NCBI RefSeq assembly: GCF_958979055.1
Contig: NC_084897.1
Coordinates: 24,517,628-24,581,627 of the forward strand
Length of the DNA stretch: 64,000 nt
Direction: 5' to 3'
From: Alnus glutinosa
Taxonomy: Eukaryota; Streptophyta; Magnoliopsida; Fagales; Betulaceae
The position numbers and the translations under genes were made by a program. The notes beneath the pieces were generated by a model, which searched no databases, had not been told where the DNA came from, and saw only the letters and a program-made list of their open reading frames with translations. Shown one piece after another: positions 58,370-64,000 of the stretch; position 1 is the first letter of the stretch, and each line of letters opens with the position of its first letter.

Positions 58370-58899
58370 GTCTCTCGCTCTCTGTCTCTCGCTCTCTCTC
58401 TCTCTGTATCTCTCTCTCTCTGTCTCTCTCTCTCTCTCTCTCGTACGTGTGTTTTCCTCTCTTTCTTTTTTTTTTTTTTTTTTTTTTTTTCCAGTTATTA
58501 TATTTTTTTTCCTCTAAAAATAAAGAACTAAATTAAAAATACAATCAATTATTTAAAAAATAATTAAATACAGATTTAAATTAAATAAAAAATTATTTTT
58601 TAATTTTTTTTTAAAAAAAAAAAACATATTGCCACGTGTATAATAATACACGCGGCCGACAGTTGGCCGCGTGTATTAAAATACGCGCGGCCAATTAGCC
58701 GCGTGTATTTTAATACGCGCGGCCAACTGTTGGCCGCGCGTATTAAAATACACGCGGCCAATTGCGCAGTTAGTCTCAACCGGATCTGCCGCTTGTATTT
58801 ACGTGGCGACTTGCACGCGGCCAACAGTTCGCCACGTGTACAGTGACCGTACACGTGGCGACCTGCAAGTGGCGAAAAACAATTTTTTTTGTAGTGTAG
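57796..58899. mobile_element. CACTA (En/Spm) non-autonomous element, TSD TAG
   Basis: The 1,098-bp element starts CACTACAAAAAACTC (57799) and ends TTTTTTTTGTAGTG (58896), flanked on both sides by TAG, the 3-bp duplication expected for CACTA. Both ends carry many inverted and direct GGCCGCGTGTA copies. The centre holds a (CT)n microsatellite (58292-58442). No transposase. Confidence 0.9.
58292..58442. repeat. (CT)n microsatellite inside the CACTA element
   Basis: About 150 bp of TC repeats with scattered TG and CG interruptions. The open frame across it (58177-58536) is compositional only. Confidence 0.9.
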
Positions 58900-59516
58900 G
58901 TTTCCTACTCCAACTTAACTTAGGAGCGCCATCAGAACCTGATTTGGATTTATTCTTCATTCGTCTTGGAGTAAGATTCTGTCCCAAATCTTCAAGGATT
59001 AGATTTGGACGGAAGTCCGATCCCAATTCAATTAGGACTAAGGCTGTTGACAGGATTCTTCAATGAGTCCTAATTGGACTCAGATTGTGACTCCTACTTG
59101 GAGTATGAGTCTAATCCGAATTTCATGGGATGAGATTGACGTAGTCCTGGAATTTTGGAGGTTGAGACCTAAATCAAGGAGCTAACATCTTGTCATCTAT
59201 GATGAGACCGATACCTGAGTTATCGGACGTGCTTGTTTGGAGCCTTGGCTAAAGAATTCGAATCTTGATCTCGAGACGTGTCCATTTTCGGGACTCCATC
59301 TGGATGAGTCGCATATCATGTATTCCCAAAAATAGCCTTTTTCGGAGACAATTAGTTTAGGTATCAATCTCTTAGGATAGGCCTATCTGGGAGTCTTGAT
59401 GTCTTGACTTAAAGGCCCACAATTCTCCGTGGGGCAAAGCTGGCCTTTAGGCACGATTCTTAATTTTCAGATGGGCTGGTGACATCGAGTGGTATTATTT
59501 GCAACAACTTCTATCG

Positions 59517-59906
59517 TAAAAGCCGTGGAGAAGCCAGTCTGGACGTGACTCTTGGAGGAAACGAATCATGGACCCTTGGAGAGCGCCTTAAGCCTGCTTG
59601 AGGAACGGGACTACGTTCAATGGAACGTCTATGGTGGCCTCGGCATTGTCCGGGAAGTTGTCCACGTGGAGGTAGTGGCAGCTTGACGAGGTTAATGAGG
59701 GAATTGAAGCTAATTAAACTTGGGGGCCAAGAGGTTTAGGGAGGTGATTGATGTTTCGAGGGGTAGAAACGAAGGTGATGCGATGACCCTTCGAAGCAAT
59801 CAGCTTGGCGAGCTCTAGCTAGCTAGCTAGGTATGGGATCATGTACGTGGCCAAAGGCTAGCCATTGGAACATGGCTATGTGAAGCTTTTTCTCATCGTT
59901 GGCCAT
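59517..59906 (-). pseudogene. Truncated third UGT91 copy
   Basis: Starting at 59906 on the minus strand it reads MANDEKKLHIAMF, then a broken copy of WLAFGHM...[17 protein letters not shown], and continues to RPDWLLH at about 59520. It aligns with residues 7-123 of the UGT at 51854-53275. It contains small insertions (including a CTAGCTAGCTAG run near 59820), frameshifts and stops. The whole donor-binding domain is missing; the copy ends where LTR-like DNA begins. Non-functional. Confidence 0.85.
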
Positions 59907-60405
59907 GGAAACGACAAGCAATATTGGTTTGGAGTCGATAGTTAAGGGTATGAGAATCACTCAATATTTGGTCCATATATAGTGAGAGGAGTAATGCTAC
60001 AAGAATGACTCCAAATGTTACGTAGCTTTTAAAATTATTATTAAATTTAAAATATTCATTACTAAATTTTGATTTAATGGTGATTTTAAAATATACAAGG
60101 GTCGGATCATCTCTACAAGACTGCAAAGGTCAAATAGAGATGTTCTCTTCAAACTACTAATTGTGTCAAAGTCTCCCTTAACCTACTAAAAAATTTCGAT
60201 GTCCCTTAAAACCAATAAAAATACAAAAATGATCCTAAATTTTTTTTAATAAGCTAAAAATGTTCTTGTAAATATGGGAAAAAAATTAAAAATTAAAAAA
60301 CATTAAAAAAAAATTGAAAAAATAAATAACAGAAATTTTTTAAAAATAAATAAATATTAAAAAAAAGAAGGAAAAAAAATTGAAAAGACAATTTTTTTTT
60401 TTTGG

Positions 60406-60443
<38 letters not shown>

Positions 60444-61129
60444 TTTTAAAGGCATTTTTATCATTGGTGGAATATTGACATTTTTTAGGTATTAGGAGGA
60501 CATTAATACAATTTGTAGTTTTAAGAGACATTAACAACGGGATGATAGTTTGAGGGAGCATGCGCATTTTTCCTTATATCTTAATATGAATAATATTAGA
60601 TATTATATTTTTATCTTATAATCATCTAAAAATATTGATGTAACACTCCAAATCAATTACTGAATCATCTTTTTATTGAAAAATGTTTTTTTATTTAACA
60701 ATGATTAATTTAAGGGTTATAGTTGAGAGTGGCACATAAGCCTTCTTGGATGAATGATCATAAAATTATAGTATTTAGTATTTCTCTTTCGGTACAAGCT
60801 AGTCTTTTCAAATATTGAGGCCGGTGCTAGTATATAATTAGTAAAAAACTTAATTAAAAAATAAAATTGTAAGTTAATTAATTAATTATTCATTTATTTA
60901 CTATACACTCTTAATTATTTAATTAATTACGAATTATCACGTCAATTTGTATGAAAATATATACAGGGACTGCATGCCAAATGCCCCAAGGAGATGGTCT
61001 GCAAGGAAAACAAAAATAAACAAGGAAGCTTGTGGATGATCCACTTGATTCATTCCAACACCATGAGTGCCGGTGGCCAAATCAGTAGCTGATACTCTTA
61101 TTTATTTGCAAACATTCAACTAATCTCTC
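59907..61129. mobile_element. Intergenic with a MITE (about 60140-60565)
   Basis: CAAACTACTAATTGTGTCAA (about 60151) and the reversed right side CTCAAACTATCATCCCGTTG (about 60555) are imperfect inverted repeats enclosing an AT-rich core with an (AT)n tract at 60410-60440. 60830-60960 holds the AATTAATTA/ATTATCACGTCAATTTG dispersed repeat. No gene. Confidence 0.4.
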
Positions 61130-61335
61130 TTTCTCCAATTGATTCACCCTCAAACAATACAAATAGCACTTTTTTGGGATTTGCAGATAATCCCAAGAAT
61201 GCAGCAAAATCTTGGAGCACTCCTTTTATGGTCTGAACAGGCTTAACAGTAATAGCTAAATTAAAATAAGAGGAGATCATCGGCAGTAAGCTGCTGCAAC
61301 TTTGATCATCTAGGATGAAACTCAAAAGAATTCTT
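61130..61335 (-). mobile_element. LINE reverse transcriptase fragment
   Basis: In reverse, LTADDLLLF (catalytic ADD motif) near 61285 is followed in a shifted frame by NLAITVKPVQTIKGVLQDFA and AAFLGLSANPKK. This fits the stretch after the active site in plant L1-type RTs (usual form DDLLLF...VLQDFAALSGLxANPxKS). Only about 65 residues survive, with at least one frameshift. Confidence 0.7.
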
Positions 61336-61400
61336 ATCCAAGGCCAACTTTGCCAACAAGTTCGATAGCTACCCACCACAAAGAGATAAAGAGATAACAT

Positions 61401-61679
61401 TATTAAAGTATTGATTAAATAATTAAATTTATATCTCTCTATTAGCTTTAACTTTTGAGATAAGTGATAATTTAACATAGTATCAAAGCAGAGGTTCTAA
61501 GTCCAAATCATGTCTTTGTCATTTTACTCTCATTTTAATTAAATATTCCACGTGTTAGGTCTCACATATTAAAACGGAGTTTGAGACCACAGGTGATGAG
61601 GAGTGTTAAAGTATTTATTAAATGATTAAATTTACATCTATCTATCTGTTTAAGCTTTTAGGACAAGTGGTGATTTAGG
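61401..61679 (+). mobile_element. TRIM-type miniature LTR element (fossil)
   Basis: Two direct repeats of about 77 bp (61401-61477 and 61604-61679) share TTAAAGTATTGATTAAAT-type text. They enclose about 126 bp that start with an initiator Met-tRNA-like primer site and end with a purine-rich tract (GGTGATGAGGAG). No coding region, as usual for TRIMs. The structure looks whole, but the LTRs have diverged from each other, so it is not young. A matching single LTR is at 13548-13631. Confidence 0.65.
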
Positions 61680-61683
61680 AAAA

Positions 61684-62122
61684 ACTTTACTTATAACCCT
61701 TAATCTTTCTTTACTTTTGCAATTAAGTATTCAAACTTTAAAAAATGTCAATTTAGAGTGTCTATCTTTCAAATTTTTTTTCAATTTCAACCCTCCGTTA
61801 AACCCTTCATTAGAATTTTTCGTTAAATCTTGTCAAAATTTTCAAAATACACCTCATTTTTTTTAGGAAAAAAAAAAAAAAAGAGAAAAAAATTGCAAAG
61901 ATTTAAGTGTTAGTCAGAATTTAAGAGAATTTTCAAAAATACCTATGCCTGAATCTTTGAAAAGATTTACAATTTCTTTTTTTAAAAATTAAAAAAATAT
62001 AGGCCTATTTTAAAATTTTTGATTGGATTTAATGGAAAATTTTAATGGATGATTGAAATTGAAAGATTGATACCCTAAAATAACACTTTATTAAAATTTG
62101 AGTACTTTTTAATTACAAAAGT
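61684..62122. mobile_element. MITE cut at its right end by a CACTA element
   Basis: CTTTTGCAATTAAGTATTCA (about 61717) and the reversed right side CTTTTGTAATTAAAAAGTAC (about 62120) start inverted repeats that run inward through GTCTATCTTTCAATTT-type text for about 100 bp. The outer 30 bp of the right end is missing where CACTACAAAAAAA begins, so the CACTA element inserted later. A related end lies at about 12520-12600. Confidence 0.55.
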
Positions 62123-64000
62123 CACTACAAAAAAATGAGCAAAATTTCTTTTGAATGTTACTAAATAGAAACGTGCAAAAGTTTGCATGTTACTAAATAT
62201 AATGTCAATATAATTTTTTTAAAAATAATATAATTTTCAAGAATTAGTAATGTGCAAAATTTTACATGTTACTAAATTACACGTTAATAATTTAGTATCG
62301 TTCAAAATTTCTCAGTGCAAAATTTACTACATTACGAAATATTTAAAATTATATTATTTTTTAACAAAATTATATAATTTTAAATATTTAGTGTCATGAT
62401 AAATTTTCCACGTCACTAAATTAGGAGAAAGGGTGAACAGAAAAGAGATAAGGATGTTTCTAAAAACAAACAAAAAGAAATTAAAAATAAAAAACAAAAA
62501 GTTTAATCATCAAACTTTTCGTGTCCCGCGCGCCACTTTCCCCCAAAAGACTAATCATGAGTTTTTTTTGTTTTTTTGTTTTTTTGTTTTTTTAATATTT
62601 TGAAAGATGAGATTTTTTTTTTATTAGTTTTTGTTTTAAAAAAAATTATATATATTGGTTTTTTTTTAATTTATAGTTTTTTTAAAAAAATAAAAAATCT
62701 TATTTTTCATTTTTTTTTAGTTTAATAGAAAACTGGATTTACTTTTTTCTTTTTTCTTTTTTCTTTTTAATTGTTTTCATAATTTTCAGTTAAAAAAACT
62801 TTTTCGTTTTTAATTTTCATTTTTTTAATTTTTTTTTCGTTTTTCTTTAATTTTTTTTATTTTGTTTTTAAAAAATAAATTTTTTAGTTTTTTTTCGAAA
62901 AATTGATTTTTTTTTTTTTTTATTTTCAGTTAATTTTTTTTTAAAAAAAAAAATCTTTTTTTTTTTTTTTTTTTTTAATTTAATAGAAAACTGGTTTTTC
63001 TTTTTCGTTTGTTTTTTTTAAAAAAAAAAAAAATTTGTTGTCATGATTTTCAGCTTTTTTTTTTTTTTTTTTAAAAAAAAACTTTTTCATTATTTATTTC
63101 TTTTTTCTTTAATGTTTTTAATTTGTTTTTAAAAAATAATTGTTTTAGTTTCTTGTTTCAAAAATTTGGTTTTTTTTTCGACCAGAGTAATACACTAGGA
63201 TCGGTTGGATGATTCTATCGATTCTATGATCATGTCATGATCGATCGCACGTTAGATCGAACTGATAACTGTGTCAAGTTTTATTGATCGGATGTTCGTG
63301 TCACAATAGATCGGACCGATGCACTATGATGAATTAGATATTCGATCAAATATTCACTTGTGTCAAGTTTGATCGATCATTTGATCGTATCACGATCGAT
63401 TAGGCATCCAATTGTAGGCGTTTTTGTAGCGGGAGGAAGAAAAAAAATAATAAATGAAAGAATTAGTGACGTTTTACATTTGACACATCACTAATTTGTG
63501 ACAGATATTCTGTCGATCCTATGATCCTATCATGATTGATCGGACTAGTACTTATTAGGATCAATCACACGTTACATCGAACATTCACTATGTCAAGTAC
63601 GTTTGATTGAACTCTATCACGATCGATCGAACTAATTAATGCACTATGATCGATCGAATGGTCTATCGATCCTATTGATCTATCCTGATCGATCGGATAA
63701 TCTATCGATCCTATTTATCTATTGAACATATTGATCTATCGTGATCGATCGGATGATCTATCAATCCTATTGATCGATCAGATGATTAGATGATCCTATA
63801 TATATATTTATTTATTTATTTTTACATACATTAGTAACGTTCTGATTTTTTTACAAAGTTAGTAACATGCAAAATAACAAGTCACTATTTAGAAATGTGC
63901 AACACTTTTGCGCGTTACTAAAATTTAGTAATGCAGAAAAGTGTTGCAGGTTACTAAATAGTAACCTGATGACAATTTCCATGTTGCTAAAATCTTAGTA
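62123..64000. mobile_element. CACTA-type element, runs off the window
   Basis: Left end CACTACAAAAAAATGAGC at 62123. Repeats of the type GTTACTAAAT and GTGCAAAA(G)TTT(G/A)CATG follow to about 62410, and related repeats in both orientations reappear at 63.46-63.50 kb and 63.83-64.0 kb, as expected for subterminal arrays. Between them lie a T/A-rich tract (62.56-63.17 kb) and a GATCGATC-rich array (63.18-63.79 kb). The right end is beyond the window. No transposase is seen. Confidence 0.65.
63180..63795. repeat. GATCGATCGGAT-rich degenerate tandem array
   Basis: Dozens of GATC and ATCGAT palindromes form irregular units such as GATCGATCGGATGATCTATC, spaced 20-40 bp apart. No coding content. 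It lies inside the incomplete CACTA-type element. Confidence 0.75.

Larger units (their letters stand above)
57655..59516 (-). mobile_element. LTR retrotransposon fragment split by a CACTA element (fossil)
   Basis: CACTCCGATGCTTAAGTCAG near 57670 and a reversed AGCTTATAAATAGATC near 57770 match the LTR-type features at 50.3-51.4 kb. The text continues past the CACTA insertion at 58900 and stops where UGT-like sequence starts (59517). Fragmentary, no coding region; older than the CACTA element inside it. Confidence 0.45.

Noticed and set aside
58177-58536. 119-codon open frame
   Set aside because: It is a Ser-Leu run produced by a (CT)n microsatellite.

Overview
This is a nuclear plant chromosome segment: AT-rich, rich in small DNA transposons and microsatellites, with GT-AG introns and genes separated by several kilobases. 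The protein families (a clade-2 plastid DXS, PPR proteins, a HEN4-type KH protein, UGT91 glycosyltransferases) point to a flowering plant, most likely a woody rosid eudicot. The species cannot be fixed from the sequence alone.

Layout. 1-20 kb is gene-poor: fragments of a Copia-type LTR element, several MITEs, a relic of an RPM1-like NLR resistance gene (about 3.99-4.43 kb), a roughly 1 kb poly(A)-tailed retroposon with a 16-bp target duplication (9.53-10.54 kb), a LINE fragment, a short tRNA-derived SINE and a small plastid-rRNA-like patch. 20.1-23.3 kb holds an intact ten-exon DXS gene (+). 23.2-25.2 kb is a diverged tandem duplication that repeats the last DXS exon and the tail of the next gene. 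25.0-28.8 kb is a PLS/E-type PPR gene (-), broken by frameshifts and by a 1.6-kb hAT element. 30.6-37.6 kb is a KH-domain gene (-) in which a block of three exons has been duplicated in tandem. 39.7-42.5 kb is an intact single-exon P-class PPR gene (+). 47.6-53.3 kb carries two intact UGT91-type glycosyltransferase genes (-), and a third, truncated copy lies at 59.5-59.9 kb. The remainder of 53-64 kb is mostly three CACTA-type non-autonomous elements, LINE pieces, LTR fossils, a miniature LTR (TRIM) element and MITEs.

How the genes relate. They are not an operon; each is a separate nuclear gene. DXS feeds the plastid MEP isoprenoid pathway, the P-class PPR is expected to act on organelle RNA, the KH protein on nuclear RNA, and the UGT91 enzymes would glycosylate small molecules such as flavonoids or terpenoids. 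From memory, the UGT91, P-class PPR and E-class PPR genes have neighbouring homologues on Arabidopsis chromosome 5 (At5g65550, At5g65560, At5g65570), so part of the order may be ancestral, with the KH gene lying between the two PPR loci here.

Most notable: the KH gene's in-phase duplication of exons 2-4, which could give a seven-KH protein or a switchable exon cassette; the inverted copy of the target site beside the hAT insertion; and the tandem duplication spanning the DXS/PPR 3' ends.
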